DNA of 64,000 nt from Citrobacter freundii (GCA_003243445.1 QFQQ01000032.1:1-64000), one strand, 5' to 3'. Shown: positions 9,231 to 18,871, numbered from the stretch's first letter. The notes: a model not told the origin generated them from the letters alone. Translations and numbers: made by a program.

Positions 9231-12200
9231 CTACCCAGCCAATCCAGTCTTTTTCGTCCGCCTGTTTCTTCTTCTGTGAATGAACTTGTTGGTAAGTGCG
9301 TACATAACAGGCAGTATCAGTAATGTCAATATTGTTGAGGTCACCAGGCCGCCGATCACTACACGGGCCAATGGCTTTTGTGTTTCACTTCCTATGCCTG
9401 TAGCGATTGCGGCTGGCAGAAGCCCGATTGCTGCCATCAATGCGGTCATCACTACGGGACGCACGCGGCTGATGACGCCATTTCGGATAGCTGTATCCAG
9501 TGGAAGCCCTTCTTCCAGGTTTTTTCTGAACACACTGATCAGGATCACACCGTTCTGTATACAAACGCCAAACAGTGCAATAAAGCCGATACCTGCGCTG
9601 ATGCTGAAGTTCATACCGGTTATATGCAATGCAAGTATTCCTCCGATCAGTGCGAATGGCACATTCATGATCGTTAACACTGAATCTTTCACATTACCAA
9701 AGGTGATGAAAAGGATCAGGAAGATCAGGAGTAAACAAATGGGCACGACCTGACCCAGTGTTTTTGTGGCCCGTTGCTGGTTTTCAAATTCGCCGTTCCA
9801 GCTTGTGGTGTATCCGGATGGAAGTTTTACCGCAGCATTCACTTTCTGCTGCGCTTCAGCAATGGTACTTCCAAGATCACGGCCACGCACAGAGAATTTT
9901 ACGGTGATATAACGTGCGTTATTATCTCTGTAAATAAATGCAGGACCGGTAAGCGTTACAATATCCGCCACTTCTTTCAGCGGGATCTTTGATCCGTCCA
10001 GTGTGGGAACCATCAGCGATTCAATGGCTTCCTGTGTATTGCGGTATTGCTCCTGGTAGCGAATGCGGATATCGAACTTGCGCTCGCCTTCGAATAGTTG
10101 TGTGGCGGCTTTACCTCCGATTGCCATTTCGATCACAGCGTTGGCATCTGCGGTACTTACACCGTACAAAGCCATTTTCTGTTGATTCAATTCGATACGG
10201 AATTCAGGCTGACCAAGATTCCGGATGATGCCAAGATCTTCTACTCCTTTTATATCTTTTAAAACACTATATACTTTATTGGCATTACTGTCGAGCACAT
10301 TAAAATCATGTCCAAAGATCTTAACCGCCAGTGCCGCGGGCACACCTGCAACGGCCTCAGCCACGTTATCCCTGATAGGTTGCGAATAGTTAAAAACGAT
10401 CCCGGGATATTTTTTCAATTTACCGTCCATCTGGTCAACCAGCTGATCGTAGGTCAATTTACTTTTCCATTCTTTTTGCGGCGCAAGATCCACGGCGATC
10501 TGAACGTTGAAGAAACCTTTAGGATCGGTGCCATCATTTGTCCGGCCGACCTGCACCATTGTGTGGCGGACTTCAGGGAATGTTCTGATCTCGTCGTCCA
10601 CATTAGCGGAGATCTTCTGCGCTTCTTCCAGGGATACGCTTCTTGGCAATTCTGCACTTACCCATAATGCTCCTTCATTGAGTTGCGGCAAAAATTCAGA
10701 TCCGAGAAATTTGGCAGAGAAGAATGTCAATACCATAATAGAGAACGCGATCAGCAGGCTTTTCTTCTGGTTTTTATAAACGATATTGAATAGTTTGCCG
10801 ATTCCTTTTTCAAAGAAGATCACAACCGGATTGTGTTTTTCTCTCACATTTTTACGAAGCAGGATGCTGGATAAAGCCGGTACAAGTGTAAGCGTTAATA
10901 TCAGCGCACCAAGCAATGCAAATCCCAATGTATACGCTAAAGGGGAGAACATTTTTCCTTCCACCTTGCGGAAAGCAAAGATCGGGATCAGGCAGGTAAG
11001 GATGATGATCTTTGAAAAGAAGATCGCCTTGCCCATTTCAGCGCCCTTGCTTTTGAATAAGCCGAGCTTGGCAAGTTTGTTGAACTTCTCCATGCCGACT
11101 TCCTTCGCACGATGATCCAACGCGACAAATAATCCTTCCACCATTACGACGGCGCCGTCAATAATGATCCCAAAATCCACCGCACCCATACTGAGCAGGT
11201 TGGCATTCATTCCTTTTATACGCATGCAGATGAATGCAAACAATAGTGATAAAGGAATGATGATGCTTACGGTAACGGTTGTCCTCCAGTCAGCCATAAA
11301 GATCAGTACTACTAATGTTACCAGCACAATACCTTCGATGAGGTTATGGATCACGGTTTCTGTGGCATAGCTCATCAGTGTGGTACGGTCATAGAAGGGA
11401 ACGATCTTTACATCCTGCGGAAGGATGCCGTTGTTAAGATCAGTAACTTTTTTATGCAACAGGTCGAGCACTTCAGATGGATTCTCTCCTTTGCGCATTA
11501 CCACAATTCCTTCCACCTGGTTTGGTACGCCATCTTTGGATACGGCGCCCAGCCTGGGCTTGCTGGCTTCCACCACGTTCGCTACATTTTTAACGAGCAA
11601 TGGTACACCACCGGTTTTGCTGATGATCACGTTGTTGATCTCATCTACATTGTTGAATACCCCGATACCTCTCACTACGTAGGCCTGACCGTTTCTTTCG
11701 ATCACATCGCCACCAACGTTGATATTGCTTCTTGAAATGGCATTGTACACATCAAGCGAAGAGAGATTATATTTGATCAGCATTTGAGGATCGACACTCA
11801 CTTCAAATGTTTTTTCTTCACCGCCAAACGTGTTCACGTCGGCTACACCTGGCACACTTTTAAATTGCCGGTCGAGCACCCAATCCTGAATGGCGGTCAG
11901 TTCGCGAACACTTGTGGTTTTACTTTGAAGTGTGTAACGGTATATTTCACCTGTCGGGCCATAAGGCGGTTCTACTTCAGGCTTTACGCCGTCAGGCAGA
12001 TCTGCATTGATGATACGGCTCATTACCTGCTGGCGCGCAAAGGCATCGTCAACATTGTCGTCAAAGATGAGCGTGATATAACTGAGTCCGAAGGAAGAGT
12101 TCGAGCGAAGATTTGTTCTTTTCTGAACGCTGTTCAATTCTGTTTCCAGCGGAATGGTGATAAACTTTTCGATTTCTTCTGCGCTTCTGCCCGGCCATTG

Positions 12201-12362
12201 GGTGATGATGATGATCTGCGTATTGGTTACATCCGGAAAGGTTTCGATCGGTGTATTCTTATAACTCCAGATCCCGAGCGCAGCGAGCACGCCGGTCAGG
12301 AAAAAAACAAAGTACCGGTGGCGTAGGGAAAAGTGAATAATGTTCTTGATGAATTTGTTCAT
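9231..12362 (-). CDS. czcA: Heavy-metal efflux RND transporter, CzcA/CusA type
   Basis: A 1043-residue inner-membrane proton-driven pump of the HME-RND family, exporting divalent or monovalent metal cations (Co/Zn/Cd or Cu/Ag) from periplasm or cytosol. It shows TM1 at about 12-30, a periplasmic porter domain, six TM helices from about 335, a second porter domain, and the final TM bundle (about 870-1030). TM4 carries the HME signature DFGIIIDG (about 392-400), whose acidic residues relay protons and separate this family from drug-exporting RND pumps. It is the last gene of a minus-strand czcC-czcB-czcA operon. The metal specificity is not decidable by eye. Confidence 0.93.
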   Translation of the reverse strand: MNKFIKNIIHFSLRHRYFVFFLTGVLAALGIWSYKNTPIETFPDVTNTQIIIITQWPGRSAEEIEKFITIPLETELNSVQKRTNLRSNSSFGLSYITLIFDDNVDDAFARQQVMSRIINADLPDGVKPEVEPPYGPTGEIYRYTLQSKTTSVRELTAIQDWVLDRQFKSVPGVADVNTFGGEEKTFEVSVDPQMLIKYNLSSLDVYNAISRSNINVGGDVIERNGQAYVVRGIGVFNNVDEINNVIISKTGGVPLLVKNVANVVEASKPRLGAVSKDGVPNQVEGIVVMRKGENPSEVLDLLHKKVTDLNNGILPQDVKIVPFYDRTTLMSYATETVIHNLIEGIVLVTLVVLIFMADWRTTVTVSIIIPLSLLFAFICMRIKGMNANLLSMGAVDFGIIIDGAVVMVEGLFVALDHRAKEVGMEKFNKLAKLGLFKSKGAEMGKAIFFSKIIILTCLIPIFAFRKVEGKMFSPLAYTLGFALLGALILTLTLVPALSSILLRKNVREKHNPVVIFFEKGIGKLFNIVYKNQKKSLLIAFSIMVLTFFSAKFLGSEFLPQLNEGALWVSAELPRSVSLEEAQKISANVDDEIRTFPEVRHTMVQVGRTNDGTDPKGFFNVQIAVDLAPQKEWKSKLTYDQLVDQMDGKLKKYPGIVFNYSQPIRDNVAEAVAGVPAALAVKIFGHDFNVLDSNANKVYSVLKDIKGVEDLGIIRNLGQPEFRIELNQQKMALYGVSTADANAVIEMAIGGKAATQLFEGERKFDIRIRYQEQYRNTQEAIESLMVPTLDGSKIPLKEVADIVTLTGPAFIYRDNNARYITVKFSVRGRDLGSTIAEAQQKVNAAVKLPSGYTTSWNGEFENQQRATKTLGQVVPICLLLIFLILFITFGNVKDSVLTIMNVPFALIGGILALHITGMNFSISAGIGFIALFGVCIQNGVILISVFRKNLEEGLPLDTAIRNGVISRVRPVVMTALMAAIGLLPAAIATGIGSETQKPLARVVIGGLVTSTILTLLILPVMYALTNKFIHRRRNRRTKKTGLAG

Positions 12363-12392
12363 GGCTATAGAAATGAGATATACGGGTAACGC

Positions 12393-13520
12393 TTATTTCT
12401 TTGCGACTTTCTGATTGTTCAGATCGAGCAGCTTTTTATAGATTAGTAATTGATTCCGGGTGATCACTTTTTCTCCGGCATTCAAACCTGTGCTGATGTA
12501 CGCAATGTTGTTAACGGTTTTCAGAATATTTATTTCACGAATGGTTACATCGTTATTGTTTTTATAAACCACCACGTAGTTTTTCTGATTATCATTGATG
12601 ATCGCTGCTGCAGGGATGGCTACCATTTTTCTGCTTTCTATATTGCTGATAAATACATTCGCAAACATTTGCGGACTCAGTAAGCCTTTATCGTTTGGCA
12701 GAACGATCTTTACCTTCATCACTTTTGTTTCAGGATCCAGCATCTTGTTCACTTCATCCACTTTACCGGTGAACACACTGTCCGGATAGGCGAGTGTGGT
12801 CACTCTTGCTTCGTAGCCGGGTTTTACCTTTGCCAGATCGGTTTCATATACGTTGGCCCAGATCCATACATCGCTTACATCTCCGATCGTGAACATGTTA
12901 GTGCTGTTATCATTCCTGATAAAGTTTCCCGGGTTGATGAGTTTCTCTACCACGTATCCTGCACGTGGTGCGGTAACGGTATAAGTTCCGTTGGCATTTG
13001 TTTTGCCGCCGCCATTGATCTGTATCTGTGTGCGGATCTTTGTTGCCGCAGTGACGGATTTATTGTAGTTCTCTTTTGCTTCTGCAAATTCTTTCTCGCT
13101 GGCGATACCGTTTTTGTAAAGGTTTTCCATATTATCCATGTTGCGTTTGGCAATGGATATATCGTTGCCTGCACTCGAGAGATCCGCATAGTTACCGGCC
13201 ACGTCAGCGCTTTTGATGGTTGCAAGTGTCTGACCGGCTTTTACATAGTCGCCGATACTTACATTCACGCTAAGCACCTGGCCGCTGCTGAACGGGAAGA
13301 CTTTCACCACTTTGTTATCATCAAAGCTTACTTCGCCGCTTAGCTTTAATTCGTCATCCACATTCCTGATGGATGCTGTATCAATACTGATCAGGCTCAT
13401 TGTGCTATCGCTGATCAGCGGTTCCTGTTCCGGAGTTTGGTTTGCGTCACTATCTGAGCAGGCTGATAATGCCAGGACAGCAAAAGCAGCGATAACTGAA
13501 AGTGATAGTACTTGTTTCAT
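12393..13520 (-). CDS. czcB: Periplasmic adaptor (membrane fusion) lipoprotein of the RND metal efflux system
   Basis: A 375-residue HlyD/CusB-type adaptor linking the RND pump to the outer-membrane channel. The N-terminus has a lipoprotein signal with lipobox LSAC (Cys21). Then come a barrel-sandwich/lipoyl half with the segment VSIGDYVKAGQTLATI, an alpha-helical hairpin (about 105-165), the second lipoyl half (APRAGYV), a beta-barrel and a membrane-proximal domain. It lies 10 bp downstream of the czcC stop and 30 bp before the czcA start, consistent with co-transcription. No His- or Met-rich N-terminal metal-binding extension is visible. Confidence 0.9.
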   Translation of the reverse strand: MKQVLSLSVIAAFAVLALSACSDSDANQTPEQEPLISDSTMSLISIDTASIRNVDDELKLSGEVSFDDNKVVKVFPFSSGQVLSVNVSIGDYVKAGQTLATIKSADVAGNYADLSSAGNDISIAKRNMDNMENLYKNGIASEKEFAEAKENYNKSVTAATKIRTQIQINGGGKTNANGTYTVTAPRAGYVVEKLINPGNFIRNDNSTNMFTIGDVSDVWIWANVYETDLAKVKPGYEARVTTLAYPDSVFTGKVDEVNKMLDPETKVMKVKIVLPNDKGLLSPQMFANVFISNIESRKMVAIPAAAIINDNQKNYVVVYKNNNDVTIREINILKTVNNIAYISTGLNAGEKVITRNQLLIYKKLLDLNNQKVAKK

Positions 13521-13530
13521 GACGATAGAT

Positions 13531-14829
13531 TTATAAACGGATATTAACCTGGTTGGTAGTAAAATTCAATTCAGCAGCAGCGTTACGCTGGTTAGCAACG
13601 AGCTGCTCTTCTTTTATACGTGTGTCTTTATAAGAGTCGAAAAAATCAATGAATTCGATCAGGCTGATCTGTCTTTGCTGATATGTTTTCAGCATGTTTT
13701 GCATCAGTTGATCGTAGTCGCTTTTCAGGGAGCTTTCGGTTCCTGAAAGCAACTGAGTGGCATTATGTAATTTTTGCCATGCGGTTATCACATCTTTGTT
13801 CACCTGTGTTTGGGCTTGCTGGATCATTACGCCGCTTTGTTTATACGCCAGTTTTGCTGCAGCGATGTTTCCTTTATTGCGATTGAAGAATGGAAGAGGA
13901 GCAGATAAGGTCAGCCCATAATAGTTCGGCACATAACTATTATTCCTGTCGTATTCTGCACCAACGGTGAGGTCTGGTTTTGCCAGTGCGTTCTGATAGC
14001 TGATATTATGCAGATCGTATGCATTCTGGGATTTTAATTGCCTGAGATCAGGACGTGACTGCTGTGCGGAATCCTGTAATAAGGAAAGGTTCAGCCCGTT
14101 GATGATGTTATTGTCAATTGTTTCACTTGCATTGGCAGTCACCCAAACATTATCGTTCAATTGCAGCATCATCCCGATCTCTTTCTGTATGTCCATTTGC
14201 TGATTGAGATTATCTGCGTAGTCTGCTTTCAGTGAAAACAGCAGTGCCTTGATGCGCATGTTTTCTTTCTGTGAAATATCTCCGAGCTTGAACATGGCGT
14301 CCATACCGCCGGAGAGAGTTTGCATTGTTTGTATCTCGTTTGTGTAAACTTTTGCGATATTTTGCAATTGAGACAGGTTGTTCAGATCCGTTGTAAGAAC
14401 GAAACGGAGATTGCGCATCACTTCGTTGAATTGCTCCTCGGCAGTCTTCACATTATCCTGTGCGAGTTGTGTTTGCTTTTTGATCTTACCCGCGGTGCGG
14501 ATGAGTTGCTGTACCTGTACATATACCTGACCATAGTACTGTCCGTTTTCTGTGGTATGACGAAAGAATTTTCCATCATAAATATTCTGATCGGTATTCA
14601 ATACCGGGTTGTCCCATACTTTTGCCTGTTGGACCAATGCTTTATTGATGTCGATATTGAATTGAGCGCTGAGAAGCGAAAGATTTTTTTGAAGGAAGAT
14701 CTCTTCTGCTTTTGGAATACTCAGGTTCAGCGTATCACTGCCGGTTTGCTGAGCATTTGACGTAGTTGGTAAGAACCAGGCACACAGCAGCGCTGCGCTT
14801 TGTATCGCCCTGGCTATATTAATTGGCAT
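13531..14829 (-). CDS. czcC: Outer-membrane efflux protein, TolC/CzcC family
   Basis: A 432-residue TolC-family channel with a signal peptide (about 1-26, ending SNAQ). It has the long helical repeats rich in Q, N, A and K typical of the periplasmic alpha-barrel; two OEP domains can be inferred at about 35-220 and 235-425. It is the first gene of the minus-strand operon, so the promoter should lie upstream of 14829, where no convincing -7/-33 pair was found. With the adaptor and RND pump it would form a tripartite metal-export channel. Confidence 0.9.
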   Translation of the reverse strand: MPINIARAIQSAALLCAWFLPTTSNAQQTGSDTLNLSIPKAEEIFLQKNLSLLSAQFNIDINKALVQQAKVWDNPVLNTDQNIYDGKFFRHTTENGQYYGQVYVQVQQLIRTAGKIKKQTQLAQDNVKTAEEQFNEVMRNLRFVLTTDLNNLSQLQNIAKVYTNEIQTMQTLSGGMDAMFKLGDISQKENMRIKALLFSLKADYADNLNQQMDIQKEIGMMLQLNDNVWVTANASETIDNNIINGLNLSLLQDSAQQSRPDLRQLKSQNAYDLHNISYQNALAKPDLTVGAEYDRNNSYVPNYYGLTLSAPLPFFNRNKGNIAAAKLAYKQSGVMIQQAQTQVNKDVITAWQKLHNATQLLSGTESSLKSDYDQLMQNMLKTYQQRQISLIEFIDFFDSYKDTRIKEEQLVANQRNAAAELNFTTNQVNIRL

Positions 14830-14971
14830 GTCGGGTTATTTAAATACGATACAATATTGATATAAATCGCCGGCGGACAAAAGCGCTGATCGGTGGATCG
14901 GCAAAAACTGTCGATTTTGCCTGGAAATTGAACTTGTTTGGGTAGGAGAATGACGGAAGTTGCGGTGGTAT

Positions 14972-15020
14972 CAGAAGGTTCAGAGGTTCCAGGAGTTCCA
15001 GGGGTTCCAGAAGTTTCCGG
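14972..15020. repeat. 9-bp tandem array (AGGTTCCAG type)
   Basis: About five degenerate 9-bp units of the form AGAGGTTCC/AGGGGTTCC lie in the divergent region between czcC and the next TonB receptor. Arrays of the same unit occur at 45309-45488 and 44636-44684. No inverted partner was found near this one. It is not obviously coding. Confidence 0.6.
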
Positions 15021-15161
15021 ACCGTTTTTGCGGTCGTTCGTCTTGAGCTGAATTTAATGCGGCTTTTTTGCTCCGACATATGTGGAGAGGGAGCATATTA
15101 ATGGAACCAATTTAGCCCGGTCAAGGCGATCCTCCGTATGCGGAAATAAATTAATAAAATA

Positions 15162-15183
15162 AGTCTACAAATTTGGTAGACTA
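15162..15183. promoter_or_regulatory. Palindromic operator, distal copy (AGTCTAC-N7-GTAGACT)
   Basis: The half-sites AGTCTAC and GTAGACT are separated by 7 bp (AAATTTG). The same palindrome recurs at 15319-15341 just upstream of the TonB receptor gene. Paired identical half-sites with a 7-bp gap suggest a dimeric repressor or activator. The N7 spacing resembles Rrf2/CymR-type sites, but that assignment is a guess. Confidence 0.6.
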
Positions 15184-15318
15184 GAACTTCCCCAGTATGT
15201 TTGCACGAATTAGCATAAAATAAAGGACATGAATTTTCTATTTCAGAACGTTCAGCGATGTTGTGTCGCACATTCATGGTACTGCGTGTACTGACCAGTC
15301 GATATTTTTTTGTTCATT

Positions 15319-15341
15319 TAGTCTACTGAATATGTAGACTA
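15319..15341. promoter_or_regulatory. Palindromic operator, proximal copy (TAGTCTAC-N7-GTAGACTA)
   Basis: This is a perfect 8-bp inverted repeat with a 7-bp centre (TGAATAT), 19 bp upstream of the receptor's ATG. A TACTATTTG at its right edge (15340-15348) resembles a -7 box with one extra base, so occupancy here would overlap the promoter. This suggests repression by a regulator encoded elsewhere. Confidence 0.65.
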
Positions 15342-15359
15342 CTATTTGCCAAAACCATC

Positions 15360-17888
15360 ATGAAACGTTCTATATTATTTATTGTATCTTTTTTGCCCTT
15401 GCTGGGTTTTGCACAGCTCTCGGGGCGTGTCATTAACGAAAAGGGGCAGGGTATTCCCTTTGCTTCTGTAATAGTGAAAAGCAGTTCTGCCGGCACCAGC
15501 ACGGATTCTGTTGGAAGTTTTTCACTGGCCTCTCCTGATAAATATCCCTTCACTTTGATCGTTACCTCTGTGGGCTACAGGCCTTATGAAACGGCAATAA
15601 AGAGCAATCCTGCCGGTAGCCTCCAGATCGTGCTGCAGGCATTGTATCAGCAGGATACGGTGATCATTACATCACGCAGGCGCCGCGAGGTATTGCAGGA
15701 TGTGCCGATCCCGATCTCTGTGATCGGTGGCGGACAGGTGGATGAATCCGGCGCATTTAACGTAACGCGCGTAAAAGAAGTGATCCCTTCTGTGCAGATG
15801 TATACATCTAATCCCCGCAATACGGGTGTGAATATCCGTGGCATCGGTTCGCCGTTTGGTTTGACCAACGACGGTCTTGACCCCGGTGTGGGCTTTTATA
15901 TTGACGGTGTGTATATCGCGAGACCAGCGGTAGCCACACTCGATTTCATCGACGTTGAGCAGATCGAAGTATTGCGCGGACCGCAGGGAACTTTGTTTGG
16001 AAAAAACACCACTGCCGGTGCTTTTAATATCACCACCCGCAAGCCAACGTTCAAGCCAGGCGGAACTTTTGAAGTGAGCTATGGCAACTACGGTTTTGTA
16101 CAGGCAAAAGCTTCGATCACCGGTCCGTTGAGTAAAAAGATCGCGGGACGTTTTTCATTTTCCGGAACCCAACGCGATGGTACTGTTTATAATGAACGCA
16201 CACAGCAGCATATTAATGATATTAACAACCTTGGATTGAAAGGACAATTGTTGTATAAGCCTTCTGATGATGTATCCGTTACTGTGTCCGGCGACTATTC
16301 ACGCCAGCGTCCCAACGGTTACGCACAGGTACTGGCAGGGGTGGCGCCAACGAAACGCGCTGCGTATCGTCAGTTCAGTGCGATCATTGCGGATCTTCAA
16401 TATACTCCGCCAAGTTACAATGCGTTTGACAGGGTGGTGGACCATGATACACCCTGGAGATCGGGTAATGACCTGGGTGGCGTTTCTGTAAACGCAGATA
16501 TCAAGATCGGACCCGGTACATTGACTTCCACAACGGCTTACCGTTTCTGGAACTGGGATCCTTCCAATGACCGTGATTTTACCGGCTTACAGGCCCTGGC
16601 AAAATCACAGAATCCGGCAAAGCATAAGAACTGGTCACAGGAATTCCGTTATGCCGGCGAGATCAATTCCAGATTGAGTGGCGTAGTTGGTGTATTTCTG
16701 CTCGGACAAAAAGTAGACATTACCGGTACGGAAGAATCGGGCAATGCGCAATGGCGTTTTTCTCAGAGCTCTACGAGCGAATTATGGAAAACACCAGGAT
16801 TGTTTGAAGGATACGGCATTTATACAGATGCGTCGATCAAATCGCTTAGCGCAGCAGTGTTTGCAAATGTTGACTGGGAACTGGTGAAAGGTTTGCATGT
16901 GTTGCCTGGTATCCGTTACAATTATGATGAAAAAGATGTGGACTATGACCGGGTGGCAAGAGGTGGCCTTCAAACAAACGATCCTCAGCTGATCGCGTTA
17001 AAGAATAGTGTGTACAGCAGCCAGGCCTATACTTCGTCCGCTTCTGAAAATAATGTAACCTGGCAGTTGACCGTTGCTTATCGTCCGAATAAAAGGATCA
17101 ATGCGTTTGCTACTTATTCCACCAGCTTCAAACCTGTTGGCGTGAATGTGGCCGGCTTGCCAACAGTGAGTGGTCAACCTGCACTGGATCTTGCGGTGAT
17201 CAAACCTGAGTATGACAAACACTATGAGATCGGAGTGAAAACAACACCGTTTGATAATTTCACTTTCAATGTTACTTTCCATAATTCAGATATCAAAGAT
17301 TACCAGACAAACGTACAGGCTGCTGAACTGGGTGTGAACCGCGGTTATATCGCCAATGCCGATAAGGTAAATGTGAAAGGTGTTGAAGTGGATGCAAACC
17401 TTCGCGCCAATTCAAACTTCAGTTTCTATGGAGCGCTTGCATATACGGATGGTAAGTATGTAAGATTCACCAATGCACCGTTGCCATTGGAAGAAACTGG
17501 TGCGTCTGTATCATTCAAGGATATTTCCGGAAGTGAACTTCCTGGTATTTCCAAATGGGCAGGCTCATTGGGTGGTGAGTTCAGTACACCATCTGCTTTC
17601 CTGGGGAATGCTTCGAGATTCTTTATCGCGCTGGATGGTTTTTCCAGATCATCATTTTCTTCCAGTGCGTCACCATCAGCGTATCTGAACGTGGCAGGTT
17701 ACGCGTTATTCAATGGACGGATCGGTTTTAAAGCAACGCAAGGTCTGTCTGCATACCTCTGGGCGCGTAATATTTTTGATAAAAATTATCACGAACAGTT
17801 GCTGGTAGCCGGTGGTAATGCAGGGCACTATGCTTCCGTACTGGGTGATCCGAGAACGTTTGGCGGAACACTGCGGTATTCGTTCTAG
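15360..17888 (+). CDS. TonB-dependent receptor with strong plug signature
   Basis: An 842-residue outer-membrane importer. After the signal peptide (about 1-19, ending GFAQ) come a carboxypeptidase-regulatory-like domain (about 20-95), a plug domain (about 110-225) and the beta-barrel, ending in LRYSF. The plug contains the classic segments VLQDVPIPISVI, NIRGIG, GVYIARP and VLRGPQGTLFGKNTTAGAF. This plug type is common among receptors for siderophores and for sulfur-containing organics, rather than among SusC-like glycan importers; no SusD partner is present. A duplicated palindromic operator lies upstream and a strong terminator downstream, so it appears to be a singly transcribed, regulated gene. 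The substrate is unknown. Confidence 0.92.
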   Translation: MKRSILFIVSFLPLLGFAQLSGRVINEKGQGIPFASVIVKSSSAGTSTDSVGSFSLASPDKYPFTLIVTSVGYRPYETAIKSNPAGSLQIVLQALYQQDTVIITSRRRREVLQDVPIPISVIGGGQVDESGAFNVTRVKEVIPSVQMYTSNPRNTGVNIRGIGSPFGLTNDGLDPGVGFYIDGVYIARPAVATLDFIDVEQIEVLRGPQGTLFGKNTTAGAFNITTRKPTFKPGGTFEVSYGNYGFVQAKASITGPLSKKIAGRFSFSGTQRDGTVYNERTQQHINDINNLGLKGQLLYKPSDDVSVTVSGDYSRQRPNGYAQVLAGVAPTKRAAYRQFSAIIADLQYTPPSYNAFDRVVDHDTPWRSGNDLGGVSVNADIKIGPGTLTSTTAYRFWNWDPSNDRDFTGLQALAKSQNPAKHKNWSQEFRYAGEINSRLSGVVGVFLLGQKVDITGTEESGNAQWRFSQSSTSELWKTPGLFEGYGIYTDASIKSLSAAVFANVDWELVKGLHVLPGIRYNYDEKDVDYDRVARGGLQTNDPQLIALKNSVYSSQAYTSSASENNVTWQLTVAYRPNKRINAFATYSTSFKPVGVNVAGLPTVSGQPALDLAVIKPEYDKHYEIGVKTTPFDNFTFNVTFHNSDIKDYQTNVQAAELGVNRGYIANADKVNVKGVEVDANLRANSNFSFYGALAYTDGKYVRFTNAPLPLEETGASVSFKDISGSELPGISKWAGSLGGEFSTPSAFLGNASRFFIALDGFSRSSFSSSASPSAYLNVAGYALFNGRIGFKATQGLSAYLWARNIFDKNYHEQLLVAGGNAGHYASVLGDPRTFGGTLRYSF

Positions 17889-17974
17889 GAGAAGAGGGTT
17901 GATCGTCACTAGCTGAAACTTGACAGTTGTTGTTTTCCATTTAATAAGCAGATCCGGAAAAGTCCGGTCTTTAA

Positions 17975-18008
17975 CGAGTGGGCAGTTGTTACTGCCCACT
18001 CGTTTTTT
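17975..18008 (+). terminator. Rho-independent terminator of the TonB receptor gene
   Basis: A perfect 12-bp stem (CGAGTGGGCAGT and its complement) closes a 4-base loop and is followed by a run of six T. It lies 86 bp after the stop at 17888. Confidence 0.9.
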
Positions 18009-18201
18009 GCGTTGGCTACTGCTGATATTCCGCTCTCTTCACCGGGTCATTCTATAGGTAAGCCTGGGCAATGGACGATATCTTTTACTGTCGTATATAT
18101 TTCAATGAATGGGCAAAACGATTTACCGGAAGAATTTGGAAAGAGTGGTACAATCGAGTGAGCTATTTGTTGAGGTTAAATGTACGGTAGTACTTAAGTT
18201 T

Positions 18202-18236
18202 AACAAAGGCCTGATAAAGGGCTGCAGGCCTTTGTT
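18202..18236. other. Stable hairpin in a 533-bp gene-free stretch
   Basis: AACAAAGGCCTG and its exact complement CAGGCCTTTGTT form a 12-bp stem with an 11-base loop. There is no clear T-run, and no gene immediately precedes it. The stretch 18009-18422 otherwise shows nothing recognisable except the promoter at its right end. The hairpin could end an unannotated small RNA. Confidence 0.4.
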
Positions 18237-18371
18237 CTCACACAATTATGTTACGAACGTTTTTACACGATAATGAGCCATGTTACCTTCTATTCTCACT
18301 AACCAATGATGTTTGAAAAAAAATGTGTCAGTGAAAATTTAATATGCACATCTTCGAAATTTGGCAACATA

Positions 18372-18401
18372 TTGGTTAAGGAATGTCTGCTAATCTATTT
18401 G
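18372..18401 (+). promoter_or_regulatory. Candidate promoter of the small secreted peptide gene
   Basis: A -33 type TTG (18372-18374) is followed after 19 bp by TCTATTTG (18394-18401), which matches TAnnTTTG in all but one defined position. The ATG is 21 bp further on. Confidence 0.45.
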
Positions 18402-18422
18402 AACATTTAAAAAGTACAACCC

Positions 18423-18608
18423 ATGAAACTTTTATTAGGTACAGTGGCATTGGGCATTGCAATGCTCTCATTTGCCGGGACAGGAACAGACAATCAGAAA
18501 GTATCAAGCGAAAAAGTAGTATCTGCATACCAGGATACACTTCCTAAGAAAGATACTTCTAAAAAAGACAAGAAAGAAAAACGAGACACGCTGAATTATC
18601 GTTATTAA
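18423..18608 (+). CDS. Small secreted lysine-rich peptide, function unknown
   Basis: A 61-residue product. The first ~19 residues form a hydrophobic signal-peptide-like segment with an AFAG/SFAG-type end, followed by a short hydrophilic tail dominated by Lys, Asp, Ser and Thr (KKDTSKKDKKEKRD). It has its own candidate promoter and terminator-like hairpins downstream, which supports it being a real gene despite its size. No family was recognised. Similar short signal-peptide-plus-charged-tail proteins are common in Chitinophagaceae and are usually annotated as hypothetical. Confidence 0.65.
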   Translation: MKLLLGTVALGIAMLSFAGTGTDNQKVSSEKVVSAYQDTLPKKDTSKKDKKEKRDTLNYRY

Positions 18609-18615
18609 AAATAAG

Positions 18616-18690
18616 ATAGCTGACCCGTGAGTTTGGCTGGAACGGAAAATTACCATTTCCCTTCTTGTCACATAATGTGGTCAGCTATTT
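18616..18690 (+). terminator. Long-loop inverted repeat followed by T-run
   Basis: ATAGCTGACC (18616-18625) pairs exactly with GGTCAGCTAT (18679-18688) across a 53-base loop and is followed by six T. It begins 7 bp after the stop of the small peptide gene. It could be a terminator or a structured 3' region. Confidence 0.5.
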
Positions 18691-18719
18691 TTTACGATCA
18701 ATGAATTTGTGTTCACAGA

Positions 18720-18758
18720 AAAGGACGTATGGATAAGCTTATCCGTATGTCCTTTTTT
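18720..18758 (+). terminator. Rho-independent terminator
   Basis: AAGGACGTATGGATAAGC pairs with GCTTATCCGTATGTCCTT (two G-U pairs) and is followed by a T-run. A complementary A-run on the left would let it act on the minus strand too, where the decayed two-component fragment ends at 18872. Confidence 0.7.
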
Positions 18759-18871
18759 GTTTTGAGGAAAACCGGAATTCAAGTTTCATTGCATTTTAAA
18801 ATCTTCTGACTGGCAGAAGGGAAAGAACGGTAAGGATATATCAACGTTATAAATGAAATATATGATTGGGC

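Noticed and set aside
14840..15079. 79-residue minus-strand open frame
   Set aside because: It consists largely of translated 9-bp array (LLEPLELLEPL-type repetition), with no other coding support.
15360..17888. SusC-type glycan importer
   Set aside because: There is no SusD partner or glycoside hydrolase nearby, and the plug is of the siderophore-like type.
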